A DNA stretch of 64,000 bases from Vibrio splendidus (GTDB lineage Bacteria; Pseudomonadota; Gammaproteobacteria; Enterobacterales; Vibrionaceae), in assembly GCF_024347615.1 (NCBI RefSeq), contig NZ_AP025509.1, forward strand, positions 558,001 to 622,000, read 5' to 3'. Below, in pieces: positions 33,809 to 44,488 of the stretch (its first letter is position 1; each line of letters begins with the position of its first letter). Below the pieces are notes generated by a model. The model was given only the letters and a program-made list of their open reading frames with translations, searched no databases and was not told the DNA's origin. A program made the translations under genes and the position numbers.

Positions 33809-35077
33809 ATGAGCGACAAAGCATTCCGAAAACTCAACATATTCCTTTCGATTTTTTGCCTAGCAATCACGCTAGTGTCGTTGATCTCTTTTAATACGCG
33901 CATGAATAAGAGCTACGTTATTACACCCGACAAATACCCTACACGCGTTAACACAGACAGAGACCACGATGGTGGCACCGTAGGCTCATTACATAAGTCA
34001 GAAGATGGAATTGAGTTACAGTGTGACTTTGAACGGACCTATAGCTTACCCTTCTGCGAAATTGAGTTCGTTATATCGACACAAGGTAAAGGGCTCGATC
34101 TCTCTACGTTCGATTCGGTCACCATTAATATGGATTACCAAGGCCAAGAAGACCCAAGGTTTCGCTTCTACATTCGTAATTACAACAAGAATTACAGCGT
34201 GAAAGGTGATGCTATGTCGAACAAGTTCAATCGCTTAGACTTCTCGCTACCAGATAAAAACCACATCGACTTAAACTACTTCAACGTTCCTTTTTGGTGG
34301 ATTGATCATTACAACCAACCTATTACTAGTAGCGCGGTAGACATCACAAACGCGGTGTCTGTTGAGCTCGGGCTTGGAGCCAGCACGCTTGATGGACATC
34401 ATTCACTTAAGATCTCCAGCATTGTTTTCCACGGTAAAATCATCAGCAAAGCTTTGTTAGGTGAACTCTTAATTGGATTATGGGTGACCTATGCCATCTG
34501 TTATGTAGGTTGTGCGTTACACATCGCACAGCGAAGCAGAACGCGTGCAGCAGAGCAACAACGCAATTTGACCGAAGAAATTGAAGAGCTCAAGGTAAAG
34601 GCAACAACCGATCCGTTGACCGGATGTAGAAACCGAACCGAAGCGTTAGATACCTTCTATGATTTCGAATGGCTAGCGCAACAAGGAAAAACGATTCACA
34701 TCGCGTTGTTTGATTTAGACCATTTTAAGCAGATCAACGATCAACATGGCCATGAAGTGGGTGACAAAGTACTTATTCAGTTTGTCGCAATTGCGAACGA
34801 GAGCCTTGGTGAGCAGTATTTACTTTATCGCTGGGGTGGTGAGGAGTTCCTTTTAGTTTGCCTGGAACAAACTGCGCTACAGTGTAACGAATCTATCGAT
34901 AATTTTTACCTAGCAATGGACCAAAGCCCTTGGCCTAAAGCGCTTAAAGTAACGGCTTCGACTGGAGTAACGCAGCTTAAGGAGCATGAATCGATACGTA
35001 CGGCCATCAAACGTGCAGACAAAGCGCTCTACCAAGCGAAAGACAACGGACGAAACCAAGTCGTTACGTTTTATTAA
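33809..35077 (+). CDS. membrane diguanylate cyclase (GGEEF)
   Basis: A 422-residue protein from ATG 33809 (an upstream in-frame start at 33770 would add 13 polar residues ahead of the membrane helix). The first helix IFLSIFCLAITLVSLISF and a second near 225-245 (LLGELLIGLWVTYAICYVGCAL) bracket a periplasmic domain of about 190 residues with beta-rich sequence. The cytoplasmic GGDEF domain has TDPLTGCRNR and the active loop RWGGEEF near residue 343. No RxxD inhibitory site is seen before it. No EAL domain. It lies in the accessory stretch next to the holin-like cassette. Confidence 0.85.
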   Translation: MSDKAFRKLNIFLSIFCLAITLVSLISFNTRMNKSYVITPDKYPTRVNTDRDHDGGTVGSLHKSEDGIELQCDFERTYSLPFCEIEFVISTQGKGLDLSTFDSVTINMDYQGQEDPRFRFYIRNYNKNYSVKGDAMSNKFNRLDFSLPDKNHIDLNYFNVPFWWIDHYNQPITSSAVDITNAVSVELGLGASTLDGHHSLKISSIVFHGKIISKALLGELLIGLWVTYAICYVGCALHIAQRSRTRAAEQQRNLTEEIEELKVKATTDPLTGCRNRTEALDTFYDFEWLAQQGKTIHIALFDLDHFKQINDQHGHEVGDKVLIQFVAIANESLGEQYLLYRWGGEEFLLVCLEQTALQCNESIDNFYLAMDQSPWPKALKVTASTGVTQLKEHESIRTAIKRADKALYQAKDNGRNQVVTFY

Positions 35078-35884
35078 GGCTCGCTAGACTGGACTGCAGC
35101 TACATATTCAACTCTCTGCTAATACTCAATCACACGCCATTAATGCCCTGTCGATATCTACTCTCCAATTAAGCACCCGTTAGATTCTTAAGTGCTGACC
35201 AAACAGGCCCATAAGCTTTGCTGTCTCGTCAGAACTTAAATCGATTCGTATGCCTATAAGCGCGCTCTCGCCATCTGCTATAACACCGTTTGCTACAACA
35301 CCATCTGTAATAACGCCATCAATATCATTCTCAGGTTGATACGTATCGTTCCTGAGTCGCTCTATAAACCGCTCTTGCGTACGCCTCTAAGCGTCCTAAC
35401 CACTTGTTTTAAAAGTCTACATATTTGGCTAGTAAAGCGCGCTCTAACCGGTGGTCAGTCACTCGCGGTATCGGTTTTCAACATTACCGTCGTCACTTAT
35501 CTCGCACTGTTCTTAGATGAAATCCTCATTTGTCTGCTTCTGAACATTCATGTACTCGTATCCGCTAAAAATAGAAGTCACAACGTCACTAGCCTTAAAA
35601 AACACCATATATTTAACCACTTAGGCGTGGTGACATAAATGCTGACACCTAAAATGGCAATTGTTTTACTTTCAGATCTTGCTGTAATTTAATTACACCC
35701 CAAAGCCAAGGAAAGCCTGAAAAGTGAATTACTCCGACATAACTTGCTGAATATATGGTATTTAATGGTTTTTGGTAGATCGGGATTTAGGGTAACTAAA
35801 GAGTTGGGATGTACGAGATAATATACTAGAGGGTAATATATTTAGTTATAGTGCACTAAGGGCTAAAAAAGAAGGGCTGATGCC
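35078..35884. other. 800-bp stretch without a supported gene
   Basis: A 100-codon open frame (35336-35638, +) has no ribosome-binding site or motif and is probably chance. A short degenerate 15-bp repetition (GCTATAACACCGTTT-like units) occurs around 35277-35321. No RNA gene or clear terminator is recognised apart from weak inverted repeats near 35865. Confidence 0.4.
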
Positions 35885-36037
35885 CTACTCTTCTTTATTA
35901 CTCATTTCTTCACGAATTTGCTCAGCAACAATTTTAATCGCTTGTCCTGTGCTGATGCCCTGAGTCATCATTTCTTGAATTCGTTCAACAGCTTTCTGTT
36001 GTTCTTCGTGAGAAAGGGTTGGTAAGTCGTTTAGCAT
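35885..36037 (-). CDS. yoaH: YoaH / UPF0181 family protein
   Basis: A 50-residue protein too short for many gene finders. It starts [20 protein letters not shown] and continues [20 protein letters not shown], which matches E. coli YoaH closely in the conserved [20 protein letters not shown] region. AAAGGAGC precedes the ATG. Cytosolic; function unknown. Monocistronic and 40 bp after the TraF-like gene on the same strand. Confidence 0.88.
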   Translation of the reverse strand: MLNDLPTLSHEEQQKAVERIQEMMTQGISTGQAIKIVAEQIREEMSNKEE

Positions 36038-36078
36038 GCTCTGCTCCTTTATTTAGGAGCAGAACTATATAAGGACTG

Positions 36079-37227
36079 TTAGTAACTAGCAAGGAAATTG
36101 ATTGAAGCACCCATTGCATTTTCGTTTGTGTAGTTCGCACTTAGATCTAACTGGAACAAGTTGAGTGGCGAGATACCAATACCGGCTGTGACTGTTCCTT
36201 CCGAATCAGAGTAAGCTAGGTTCTTGTAGTACCCTCCCCTTAACTTAAGCTGACGCAGAAGATCGACTTCGGTACCAACACTAATCATCTGTTCGTTATC
36301 AGCAAACGAAGTAAACTTCTCAGTCTCGTTTAGGTCGTAATCAACACTGAAAGAAAAGTAATCCGATACGATGCCGGCACCCACTGTGTATACCGGTTCA
36401 AGTTGATAAGTGTATTTACCACCAACTTGGTGTGTCGCAGTACTTGTGCTGCTGTTTAGCGTTCTCGTCGTATCTTTGGTTTCGATGTCTCGAGAGATTA
36501 AGTTAGTTGCTGCAACACCCACTCGGAATGGGCCGAAGAACCAAAGCGCACCTGCATCCATGTTAAATGCCGTTTCGCCGTCACTGTTTTCTCTTACATC
36601 AGATAAGTCGTAATCATCAACCGATGCAACATAGTTGTACGTGTAAATACGTTGGATTTTAGGTGTGATACCAAATGAGATGTGTTGACCCATAAAGGTT
36701 TGGTATTTTGCTAAAGAAAGGCCGACTTCTGCGACACCGATTGAAACCGCTTCAACGGTAGACAGTTCCACTTTATCTGCATCCGAACCTGTTGTGTAAA
36801 CGTTAGGTGTTGCAAATGATTCTGTGTAGGCTTTTGCGAAAAGGTTTGCCGCGATAAACTGATTAGGAAGAGCAAAGGCGACTACACCACCCAGTTCAAC
36901 ATTGGCTTGGTTGCCATCCAATTTGTTCAGCGCCGCATCGAGTTCTGCGGTGTTTGATGCATCAACAACACTATCGATGTTCGATTTCATGTCGTTGGGG
37001 TCGTTATAGCTACCACCAAAACTTGGCGTGATCATTCCCATATCATCGTTACGACGATAAATGGCAACAAGTGCTGGGTTATAGAATGGAGCGGTTAGGA
37101 AGTTTGCTGAAACAACACCAACACCACCCATCGCATCACCACGCGCTTCAATGGCGTAGTTTGCTGCTGAAAGAGGAAGACTGGCGAATGCAATTGATGC
37201 TGCGAGTAGTTTAGTCGTATTTTTCAT
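36079..37227 (-). CDS. TraF-like outer-membrane protein (PF13729 type)
   Basis: A 382-residue protein with a signal peptide (MKNTTKLLAASIAFASLPLSA). The mature start ANYAIEARGDAMGGVGVVSANFLTAPFYNPALVA is typical of the conjugal-transfer TraF-like / FadL-related group. The remainder is a beta-barrel with terminal GASINFLASY. Despite the family name, no conjugation genes are near; it follows the DUF2861 and VxrB/VxrA-like genes, which matches the vxr operon of V. cholerae where a protein of this kind is the last gene. Probably regulated with that operon. Confidence 0.8.
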   Translation of the reverse strand: MKNTTKLLAASIAFASLPLSAANYAIEARGDAMGGVGVVSANFLTAPFYNPALVAIYRRNDDMGMITPSFGGSYNDPNDMKSNIDSVVDASNTAELDAALNKLDGNQANVELGGVVAFALPNQFIAANLFAKAYTESFATPNVYTTGSDADKVELSTVEAVSIGVAEVGLSLAKYQTFMGQHISFGITPKIQRIYTYNYVASVDDYDLSDVRENSDGETAFNMDAGALWFFGPFRVGVAATNLISRDIETKDTTRTLNSSTSTATHQVGGKYTYQLEPVYTVGAGIVSDYFSFSVDYDLNETEKFTSFADNEQMISVGTEVDLLRQLKLRGGYYKNLAYSDSEGTVTAGIGISPLNLFQLDLSANYTNENAMGASINFLASY

Positions 37228-37277
37228 GCCGTTTATCTTTGTTAGATCCCTTACATAGTTAACGGCTCAATTCTAAA

Positions 37278-38165
37278 TTACTTTAACTCTTCTTCGCTAG
37301 AAATATCATAAGTTTTACTGATAGTTTGTGCTTGTTCTATCGCTATGTCACCTTGCCAGCGTGAATGCACCATTGAAACCGCCAAAACGTAGCGATCATT
37401 TGGAAGTTCTTCGCCAGTTAGGTTCATTGGATAATCAGATTCATAGCTCTTGCCCCACACCTGCTCATAGTGTTCATCGACGTAATCGTACAAACCAATT
37501 TCGAGCTTAGGAAGCGGACAATAAGGGTTCAGCAGTTCTTTTTTATCGATGCGCCACGTGTCTTTTGATGCCCAACGAACTTGCTGTCGAAAAGCAACGT
37601 CACCAAGAATAATCCAAGTACTCCATGAATTACCGCCATCGCCTTTCACACTTAAACGATACAGGCCTGACTCAAGTTGAGATGCTAAATTGTAACGCTT
37701 GCGGTATAGGCTCACCGATGCGTTGTTTACCACTTCACTGTCTTTGGTTAGCTCACTGTCCGATGAAACAATCTTATCGACCCATTTCTCGAAGGTGATA
37801 TCTTGAATGTTGTTTTCGGATTCAACATCAATCGATACGCGAAAAGTATCTCGGCCAGGGCTTTGAATGATGTGTCTTTTAACGACGACTGAACTGATCC
37901 AATCTGGGAGTGTTTTTCTGGTGAGGGTTTTACCACAATCTTTGTTCAATGCTTGATCGAACAGCTCATTGAGGTGGTCTTCTCGTGATTGAGAAGAGTT
38001 GATTTGCCAAACTTCCACTAGTGAATCAAACATCTGAGGTAAGTCATTATCCAACAGGTGTTTATGAACTTGAGTTAGAGTATCGCTACTCTTAAACCAA
38101 TCTGCAGCTTGCGCGGTATTCACCACGCAAGACAACATTAATAGTGGAAGGAAGGCTTTTTTCAT
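37278..38165 (-). CDS. vxrC: periplasmic DUF2861 protein (VxrC-like)
   Basis: A 295-residue protein from ATG 38165, which overlaps the stop of the response-regulator gene (TAATG). Signal peptide MKKAFLPLLMLSCVVNTAQA. The mature domain has four cysteines spaced through the sequence (DCGKTLTRK, PYCPLPKLE) and ends in a helical acidic tail (ISSEEELK). Its position directly behind the response regulator identifies it as the third gene of the vxr (wig) operon; biochemical role unknown. Assignment to DUF2861 is from memory. Confidence 0.75.
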   Translation of the reverse strand: MKKAFLPLLMLSCVVNTAQAADWFKSSDTLTQVHKHLLDNDLPQMFDSLVEVWQINSSQSREDHLNELFDQALNKDCGKTLTRKTLPDWISSVVVKRHIIQSPGRDTFRVSIDVESENNIQDITFEKWVDKIVSSDSELTKDSEVVNNASVSLYRKRYNLASQLESGLYRLSVKGDGGNSWSTWIILGDVAFRQQVRWASKDTWRIDKKELLNPYCPLPKLEIGLYDYVDEHYEQVWGKSYESDYPMNLTGEELPNDRYVLAVSMVHSRWQGDIAIEQAQTISKTYDISSEEELK

Positions 38166-38824
38166 TACGCTTTCATCTTGTAACCAACGCCACGCAGCGT
38201 TTCGATTTCGAGACCCGGCAGTTTCTGTCTTAGTTGCAGAACGTGCGTGTCTACCGTACGTGTTGTTGGGAAATGGTTGTAACCCCATACATGGTCAAGC
38301 AGCTCATCACGTGTGAAAACACGGCCAAGGTTGCTTGCCAAAAATAGCAGTAGGTCGAACTCAGTACGCGTTAACGTGACTTCCAGTTCATTGAAAAACA
38401 CTTCACGTGTCGCTTTATCGATAACCAGATTTTGAGCCATCACTTTTGATGCGTCTTGATCTTCAGCATCAGGCAGGCGTAACTGCGCGCGAATTCGAGC
38501 AAACAATTCAGCTTCAGCGAAAGGCTTAGTTAGATAGTCGTTTGCACCTGAGTCTAGGCCCGCAACTTTGTCTTTTACTGTGACGAGAGCCGTTAGCAAA
38601 ATAACTGGGATGTCTTTCTTTTTCTTCCAACCTGGAAGTGAATCTACTGAGTCACCATCAGGAAGTTGACGGTCTAGAATCACTAGGTCCGCTTGTTCCC
38701 AGTAGCCTTCAACTTCAGAGATCAGTTCTGCATGCAAACATTCATATCCAGCTTGCTCAAGGCTAACTAATAAACCGTCAGCTAAATTTTTATCATCTTC
38801 AACGAGAAGCAATGTCTGTTTCAC
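38165..38824 (-). CDS. vxrB: OmpR-family response regulator, VxrB-like
   Basis: A 219-residue regulator. The receiver domain holds LLLVEDDKNLADGLL (acidic pocket), phosphoacceptor aspartate in LVILDRQLPDGD and the lysine in NDYLTKPFAEAEL. The winged-helix output has TRTEFDLLLFLASN, TRDELLDHVWG and TRTVDTHVLQLRQKL. In V. cholerae VxrB (WigR) controls cell-wall synthesis, biofilm and type VI genes in response to envelope damage. It overlaps both neighbours (kinase by 26 bp, DUF2861 gene by 3 bp), so it is in the same operon. Confidence 0.88.
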   Translation of the reverse strand: MKQTLLLVEDDKNLADGLLVSLEQAGYECLHAELISEVEGYWEQADLVILDRQLPDGDSVDSLPGWKKKKDIPVILLTALVTVKDKVAGLDSGANDYLTKPFAEAELFARIRAQLRLPDAEDQDASKVMAQNLVIDKATREVFFNELEVTLTRTEFDLLLFLASNLGRVFTRDELLDHVWGYNHFPTTRTVDTHVLQLRQKLPGLEIETLRGVGYKMKA

Positions 38825-40271
38825 AAGGTATCTCCAAAATAAATGTTGTTGGGGGGCCGATAAGCGTCATGTGACCGCCCATTTTTCCGACCATAGATTC
38901 CACTATCGTCAGACCTAAACCGAGTCCACTCTTACTTACGAATGGCTTTCTTAGTTGCCCCCAATCTTTGCGGGACAAGTCTCCATTATCTATAACTTTG
39001 AATGTCAGCTTCTTGTCAGAAGTATTCAGTTCTAGTATCACTGGTGCGACACCGTATTTCACGGCGTTTCTGATCAGGTTGTCGATGCACGTTCCTAACC
39101 AATATACGTTTATTTTTGCAGCAATGTCTTTGTTTACACGGAGTTCAATACCCGGTGCAAATTCTTCTTCAACTTTGTATTGAAGCCACTCTTCAACGCT
39201 TGGTACCCACTCTGTTGCGAGCGGTTGGTTGTCTGATTGCAAATAGTCTTTACTTGCTTCTGCCAACTGTCTTAAACGGCGTGTATCTTCACACAGCCTA
39301 CGAAACTCATCATATACTGATTCTGGTAAGTGTTCGAACTCGCGTCTGAACCCTTCAACCGTCAATGACAAACTTGCAATCGGCGTTCTTAATTCGTGCG
39401 TTAGGATTTGAAGCACCAGCATGCGGCTCTTCATCTCTTGTTTCTTACTGTTCCAACGGTAAACTGCCCACCCCAAAACAAGCATGATGTTGGCGAGCAC
39501 CAAGATAAACATGGCGACTTGCAGAAGCTCTGAATGATCTTCTATTTCCCAACATACATTACCGCGCTGAACAAAACAGCTTTTGCCTTCTGAAGATAAA
39601 CTGAACGATAATCCAGAAAGTGTCGCGTTTTCATTCCAGTCTGATTCTTTGTACAGGTAATATCTGTCGCCGCGTTTTACCCACATTTCGTCAAGCTCGA
39701 CAAACATGCTAGCACCGGCTAACAGTGCCGTGATGGCCTCACTGTCCATGTTTTGTAAACGAGATAACAGTTCATCATGTTCAGTGTTTGGACGCTCTTG
39801 AATATGCATAAAGCGTTTCAAAGAGTCGAACTTGTCAGGGTACTTCTCTACGTATCGCGCCGCATAGGAACCACCACCTGGGTGAATCAAGCCACTACGG
39901 CTAAACCAACGGTCAGAAAGCTTGGTTCCTTTACACATTGCACGAGTAAAGACCAAAGGCTCGGTGATCAACGGGCTTAACGGTAATTTCCCGCTACAGG
40001 TTTTTGATAACTGGTATAAGCGCTGTATGTCTTTTAATGGGTACTCTGCGGTTTGTGGCAGCATAGAAGACGGCATGATCAAACGTGTTGGATAATCAGC
40101 CTGCAACAATCGAATATCATAAGATTCGATTGCGGTTTCATGATCAAAGAGTTTGGTGAAATTATCGATACGCTCAGGTAAAGAGTCAGCAAGCGCGTTT
40201 GCAGACACAGATAACGTAGCGATAAGAAGAGTAAATGTTCTTTTGATGATCACAAACCAACGCAAATTCAT
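38799..40271 (-). CDS. vxrA: sensor histidine kinase, VxrA-like
   Basis: A 490-residue kinase from ATG 40271 (MNLRWFVIIKRTFTLLIATLS forms a signal-like first helix; an upstream frame start would add eight residues). The large periplasmic domain (about 30-240) has four cysteines. A membrane helix VAMFILVLANIMLVLGWAVY precedes the H-box ILTHELRTPIAS (histidine near 293). N-box DNLIRNAVKYG and a G-box SGLGLGLTIVESMVGKMGG follow. The paired regulator, DUF2861 and TraF-like genes identify the VxrAB/WigKR type, which senses cell-wall stress. Confidence 0.85.
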   Translation of the reverse strand: MNLRWFVIIKRTFTLLIATLSVSANALADSLPERIDNFTKLFDHETAIESYDIRLLQADYPTRLIMPSSMLPQTAEYPLKDIQRLYQLSKTCSGKLPLSPLITEPLVFTRAMCKGTKLSDRWFSRSGLIHPGGGSYAARYVEKYPDKFDSLKRFMHIQERPNTEHDELLSRLQNMDSEAITALLAGASMFVELDEMWVKRGDRYYLYKESDWNENATLSGLSFSLSSEGKSCFVQRGNVCWEIEDHSELLQVAMFILVLANIMLVLGWAVYRWNSKKQEMKSRMLVLQILTHELRTPIASLSLTVEGFRREFEHLPESVYDEFRRLCEDTRRLRQLAEASKDYLQSDNQPLATEWVPSVEEWLQYKVEEEFAPGIELRVNKDIAAKINVYWLGTCIDNLIRNAVKYGVAPVILELNTSDKKLTFKVIDNGDLSRKDWGQLRKPFVSKSGLGLGLTIVESMVGKMGGHMTLIGPPTTFILEIPCETDIASR

Positions 40272-40495
40272 ATAGATCAAACAAATATATACCATTCGCT
40301 ATCAAAGATAAATTTTTAACCGCATGAAAAACAGTGGGAATGGTGAGATATAGCGATAAGTTCCATCATATTAGGATTGTGTTGCACAGGCGTACTCGCA
40401 AGATGCTTGATGAATCCAGCCATCATTCGAATGGATTTTGCTTTGGTTTCTTTACCCCATTTGTTGTCGGTTTGAGTTAAGACACGTTCTGAGGA

Positions 40496-40524
40496 TCAAA
40501 AAAAGGAGCTCAAATGAGCTCCTT
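40496..40524 (-). terminator. terminator after pntB
   Basis: On the minus strand AAGGAGCTC / GAGCTCCTT with loop ATTT, followed by seven T, 35 bp after the pntB stop. Confidence 0.8.
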
Positions 40525-40557
40525 ATCGAGTTATTACAGATTGCTTAGAGGTGATCT

Positions 40558-41937
40558 CTATAGATGCTCTAAGATGCTTAGACAGCTCTTTTTAGCATCA
40601 CCAAACAGCATCTGCGTATTCTCTTTGAAGAACAGTGGGTTTTGCACACCGGCGTAACCTGTGTTCATCGAACGTTTGAATACGATAACATTCTGAGCAT
40701 TCCAAACTTCAAGTACTGGCATACCAGCAATTGGGCTGTTTGGATCTTCAAGTGCTGCAGGGTTCACGGTGTCATTTGCACCAATAACCAATACAGTATC
40801 TGTCTCATCGAAGTCATCGTTGATTTCGTCCATTTCAAGAACGATATCGTAAGGCACTTTTGCTTCAGCAAGTAGTACATTCATGTGACCCGGTAACCTA
40901 CCAGCAACCGGGTGGATACCAAATCGAACTGTGATGCCCTGCGCTCTTAGCTTGTCAGTGATTTCATGCACTGGGTATTGAGCTTGAGCTACTGCCATTC
41001 CGTACCCTGGAGTGATGATGACTGACTTTGAGTTTTTCAACATGTCTGCCACATCTTCAGCTGATGTTTCGCGGTGTTCACCCTGCTCTTCATCGCCATC
41101 AGATACAACCACGTCTTGGCCGAATCCACCAGCGATAACACTAATGAACGAACGGTTCATCGCCTTACACATGATGTAAGACAGAATCGCACCTGATGAA
41201 CCTACCAACGCACCCGTTACGATAAGCAGATCGTTCGCAAGCATGAAACCTGCTGCCGCTGCTGCCCAACCGGAGTACGAGTTCAGCATAGAAACAACCA
41301 CTGGCATATCTGCGCCGCCAATCGATGCCACTAGGTGGTAACCGAATGCGAATGCGATAAGAGTCATCACCATTAATGCGAACATGCTGCCGTCAGCTTT
41401 AACGAACATGATCATGAGCAATGTAGAAGCAACGATAGCCGCTAGGTTCCACTTGTGCTTATGAGGGATGTTCAGTGCCGACGAAGAGATAACGCCGCGA
41501 AGCTTACCAAATGCGACAATAGAACCGGTGAAGGTTACCGCACCAATAAACACGCCTAGGAACACTTCCACTAAGTGGATAACGTGCTCTGCATGCGTTG
41601 CCGCTTCTGGTGCATCAATGTAGCTGTTGTAACCAACAAGTACCGCCGCCATACCTACGAAGCTATGCAGAATTGCCACCAGCTCTGGCATTTCGGTCAT
41701 TTCTACTTTCTTCGCGAAGTGGATACCAATACCACCACCGATCACCATAGCAATGATGATCCACACAATTCCTGCAGAATGAGGGCCAAAGATCGTCGCG
41801 ATCAACGCGATTGCCATACCCGTGATACCGTAATAGTTACCTGCACGTGCAGATTCCTGTTTCGATAACCCGGCCAGGCTCATTATAAAGAATACAGCAG
41901 CAACAATATAAGCTGCTTGTACTAATCCTTCAGACAT
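40558..41937 (-). CDS. pntB: NAD(P) transhydrogenase subunit beta
   Basis: A 459-residue inner-membrane protein. The N-terminal 260 residues hold about eight to nine membrane helices (start [21 protein letters not shown]). The C-terminal domain III binds NADP(H): [19 protein letters not shown], then [27 protein letters not shown] and [13 protein letters not shown]. It couples proton entry to hydride transfer from NADH to NADP+. pntA lies upstream with a 10-bp gap. Confidence 0.97.
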   Translation of the reverse strand: MSEGLVQAAYIVAAVFFIMSLAGLSKQESARAGNYYGITGMAIALIATIFGPHSAGIVWIIIAMVIGGGIGIHFAKKVEMTEMPELVAILHSFVGMAAVLVGYNSYIDAPEAATHAEHVIHLVEVFLGVFIGAVTFTGSIVAFGKLRGVISSSALNIPHKHKWNLAAIVASTLLMIMFVKADGSMFALMVMTLIAFAFGYHLVASIGGADMPVVVSMLNSYSGWAAAAAGFMLANDLLIVTGALVGSSGAILSYIMCKAMNRSFISVIAGGFGQDVVVSDGDEEQGEHRETSAEDVADMLKNSKSVIITPGYGMAVAQAQYPVHEITDKLRAQGITVRFGIHPVAGRLPGHMNVLLAEAKVPYDIVLEMDEINDDFDETDTVLVIGANDTVNPAALEDPNSPIAGMPVLEVWNAQNVIVFKRSMNTGYAGVQNPLFFKENTQMLFGDAKKSCLSILEHL

Positions 41938-41947
41938 CTGTTACTCC

Positions 41948-43498
41948 TTAGTCTTTACGGAACATTTCAAGCATACGTTTGGTCACGGTAAAGCCACCAA
42001 AGATATTGATACTTGCAATTAATACGGCAATAAATGATAAAAATGTGACGACGCCACTTCCTTGTCCTATCTGTAACAGTGCGCCTACTACAATGATCCC
42101 TGAAATCGCGTTAGTTACGGACATCAGAGGTGTATGCAGTGAATGGCTTACATTCCAAACTACGTAATAACCCACCACACAAGCGAGAACAAAAACGGTA
42201 AAGTGAGATAAGAACGCAGCAGGAGCAACCGAAGCTATCCAAGCGAAAGCACCAACAGCAACTGCCATCCCCGCCGCTTTTTTAATTGGAGAGACAGGTT
42301 CTTGAACTTTTGGTTCAGGTCTCACCGCTTTAGGCTTAGCTTGTTGTTGTGGTTGAGCAGAAACTTGAATTGGTGGAGCTGGCCAAGTCACTTCGCCCTC
42401 TTTAACCACCGTTACGCCACGTAAGACGACATCTTCAAAGTCGATATTGATGTTGCCATCTTTCTCTTTGCAAAGCAGTTTCAGCAGGTTAACTAAGTTA
42501 GTCGCGTATAGCTGAGATGATTGAGTCGGCAGTCGACCAACCATATCGGTGTAACCTACCACTTTCACGCCATTAGCGGTTGTGATCACTTTATCTGCAA
42601 CCGTGTATTCACAGTTACCGCCATTCGCAGCGGCAAGATCCACAATGACGCTACCTGCACTCATGCTGTCTACCATCTCTTTGGTAATCAGCTTAGGTGC
42701 CGGGCGACCTGGGATCAGCGCCGTTGTAATAATGATATCGACGTCTTTTGCTTGAGCCGCATAAAGCTCTTCCGCTTTCTTGTTGAATGCTTCAGACATC
42801 TCTTTTGCGTAGCCATCACCCGCGCTGGTATCTTCCTTGAAATCGACTTCCAAGAATTCAGCGCCCATAGATTCGACTTGCTCTTTTACTTCAGGACGAA
42901 CATCGAATGAACGAACGATCGCACCCAAACTACCTGCAGCACCAATAGCCGCTAGGCCAGCAACACCCGCACCAGCAACCAATACTTTCGCTGGTGGAAC
43001 TTTACCTGCCGCCGTAATTTGACCCGTGAAGAATCGACCAAACTCATGTGCCGCTTCAACAACGGCACGATAACCGGCGATGTTTGCCATAGAACTCAAT
43101 GCATCTAGCGCCTGAGCTCTCGAAATTCGTGGAACTGAATCCATCGCCATCACGTTGATGCTACGAGTAGACAATTGTTCCATCAATTCTGGATTTTGAG
43201 CAGGCCAAATAAAGCTGACCAATGTTGCGCCATCTTTAAGTAGATCGATTTCGTTTTTAGACTCGTCAACGATCGGAGCGTTAACTTTAAAGATAATATC
43301 GGATTTCCAAGCTTCATCTGCGGTAACAACTTTTGCTCCAGCTTGTTCATAAGCTGCATCTTCAAAACTTGCTAACGCACCTGCTTGTGATTCAACACAA
43401 ACTTCAAACCCTAATTTTAGAAGCTGTTCTACCGATTTCGGCGAAGCAGCGACTCGCGTTTCACCTGCGAGTGTTTCTCTTGGTACACCAATTTGCAT
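41948..43498 (-). CDS. pntA: NAD(P) transhydrogenase subunit alpha
   Basis: A 516-residue subunit. Domain I resembles alanine dehydrogenase: [43 protein letters not shown] (NAD-binding GxGxxG), and [14 protein letters not shown]. The C-terminal 110 residues contain about four membrane helices (e.g. [18 protein letters not shown]). Operon with pntB. A one-mismatch matS-like sequence lies in it at 42045-42057. Confidence 0.97.
   Translation of the reverse strand: MQIGVPRETLAGETRVAASPKSVEQLLKLGFEVCVESQAGALASFEDAAYEQAGAKVVTADEAWKSDIIFKVNAPIVDESKNEIDLLKDGATLVSFIWPAQNPELMEQLSTRSINVMAMDSVPRISRAQALDALSSMANIAGYRAVVEAAHEFGRFFTGQITAAGKVPPAKVLVAGAGVAGLAAIGAAGSLGAIVRSFDVRPEVKEQVESMGAEFLEVDFKEDTSAGDGYAKEMSEAFNKKAEELYAAQAKDVDIIITTALIPGRPAPKLITKEMVDSMSAGSVIVDLAAANGGNCEYTVADKVITTANGVKVVGYTDMVGRLPTQSSQLYATNLVNLLKLLCKEKDGNINIDFEDVVLRGVTVVKEGEVTWPAPPIQVSAQPQQQAKPKAVRPEPKVQEPVSPIKKAAGMAVAVGAFAWIASVAPAAFLSHFTVFVLACVVGYYVVWNVSHSLHTPLMSVTNAISGIIVVGALLQIGQGSGVVTFLSFIAVLIASINIFGGFTVTKRMLEMFRKD
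42045..42057. promoter_or_regulatory. possible weak matS site (one mismatch)
   Basis: GTGACGACGCCAC differs from GTGACRNYGTCAC at one fixed position (C for T at position 10). Listed because three exact sites occur in the same window; binding is uncertain. Confidence 0.3.
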
Positions 43499-43727
43499 AG
43501 CTATTCCTTGACTATTGGCACGAATGACTTATTCGTTTGTATCTAACGACAACTAATACTTCAAGCGTTTTGTTCAAAGAACAGGAAAAGTTATTACTTA
43601 TAACGATTTGGATGGAATTTGAGCGCTTCATTTGAAGAAATGACGACCGTCTCGAACTAAGAGGTCAAACCACTTGCAAATAATCCTTTAAATAACAACT
43701 TACTAGCTGTTCTTTGTCCCTAAAACT

Positions 43728-43762
43728 AAAAAGAGCTTTCAGCATATACACTGAAAGCTCTC
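43728..43762 (-). terminator. terminator after the HlyU-family gene
   Basis: Perfect stem AGAGCTTTCAG / CTGAAAGCTCT with an 8-base loop; on the minus strand it is followed by TTTTTAG. It lies 37 bp after the stop of the leftward HlyU-family gene. Confidence 0.8.
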
Positions 43763-43798
43763 TAAATTATGACCAACATCAATTCTAACCCTATTTGG

Positions 43799-44080
43799 TT
43801 AGCTAAATATATTGTCGCCCATTTGGTCGATGAGCATCTGCGATTTTTTGAGCATCAATTCATCGGCATCTTGTTTGTTTGAAACAACATCTGAACGAAT
43901 AAAACGATGAGTTTTGATTTCACCGTCGAATTCTTTCTCGATTCGCCCAGCAACACGGTATTGACCAGATTCTGCAATGGCATCTTGATAGATATTGAAA
44001 CCTTTATATTCGACTGGCTCAATCTCTACTTTTTGTTCGGTTTTTTCTTTGCCACCAAATAATCTAGAAAAGAATCCCAC
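43799..44080 (-). CDS. HlyU-family small regulator
   Basis: A 93-residue protein. GFFSRLFGGKEKTEQ followed by PVEYKGFNIYQDAIAESGQYRVAGRIEKEF and THRFIRSDVVSNKQDADELMLKKSQMLIDQMG is typical of the proteobacterial HlyU transcriptional-regulator family (PF10115), distinct from the ArsR-type HlyU of vibrio haemolysin control. The start is GTG at 44080 with AAGGAG eight bases upstream. Own terminator downstream. The role is not established. Confidence 0.82.
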   Translation of the reverse strand: MGFFSRLFGGKEKTEQKVEIEPVEYKGFNIYQDAIAESGQYRVAGRIEKEFDGEIKTHRFIRSDVVSNKQDADELMLKKSQMLIDQMGDNIFS

Positions 44081-44119
44081 GTTTTTTACTCCTTAAATGA
44101 CCGTATTAACCCTAAACTA

Positions 44120-44488
44120 TCACGACTGTTTACGGTTCAACAATGGCTTTTCATACCATTGCAATTCTACGTCATCATCAAAATTGTGTTGACTAAATAT
44201 AACGGGCACATTGTCGTCACGTTCGCGTCTTCTATCGTCAATAATCATACTTTCAGCATTCTTGACCGCGATCTCACTATTTCGTTTATAGAGTACCAGT
44301 TTGTCTTCTGGCAATGCCGAAAGAAAATCGATATCGAAACGAATATAGATGGGCTTAAGTTGACCTAAAGCCAAACACGCCAGATCAGCCAACTGTTCGT
44401 TGTTATAACTAGACACATATTCCTCGGTAGCCAAAACCTGACCCACCAGAGTTTCCATATAGTTGTGAACATCAACACTAATTTGCAT
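44120..44488 (-). CDS. ComFB-family protein (possible cyclic-dinucleotide receptor)
   Basis: A 122-residue protein. The core VHNYMETLVGQVLATEEYVSSYNNEQLADLACLALGQLKPIYIRFDIDFLSAL matches the late competence protein ComFB family, including the helix EQLADLACLALGQLKP and the RFDIDF turn. ComFB proteins of cyanobacteria bind cyclic di-nucleotides. The C-terminal 40 residues (RRRERDDNVPVIFSQHNFDDD) are an extension beyond the core. GGAGG precedes the ATG. It is flanked by diguanylate cyclase genes, which makes a c-di-GMP role plausible. Confidence 0.8.
   Translation of the reverse strand: MQISVDVHNYMETLVGQVLATEEYVSSYNNEQLADLACLALGQLKPIYIRFDIDFLSALPEDKLVLYKRNSEIAVKNAESMIIDDRRRERDDNVPVIFSQHNFDDDVELQWYEKPLLNRKQS

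Noticed and set aside
35336..35638. 100-codon open frame between the cyclase and yoaH
   Set aside because: No start signal or recognisable domain; composition is unlike the neighbouring genes.
36079..37227. TraF-like gene as evidence of a conjugative element
   Set aside because: No other transfer genes nearby; the family is common in vibrio chromosomes and the gene fits the vxr operon order.
42045..42057. Fourth full matS site
   Set aside because: One fixed position differs; kept only as a weak candidate.
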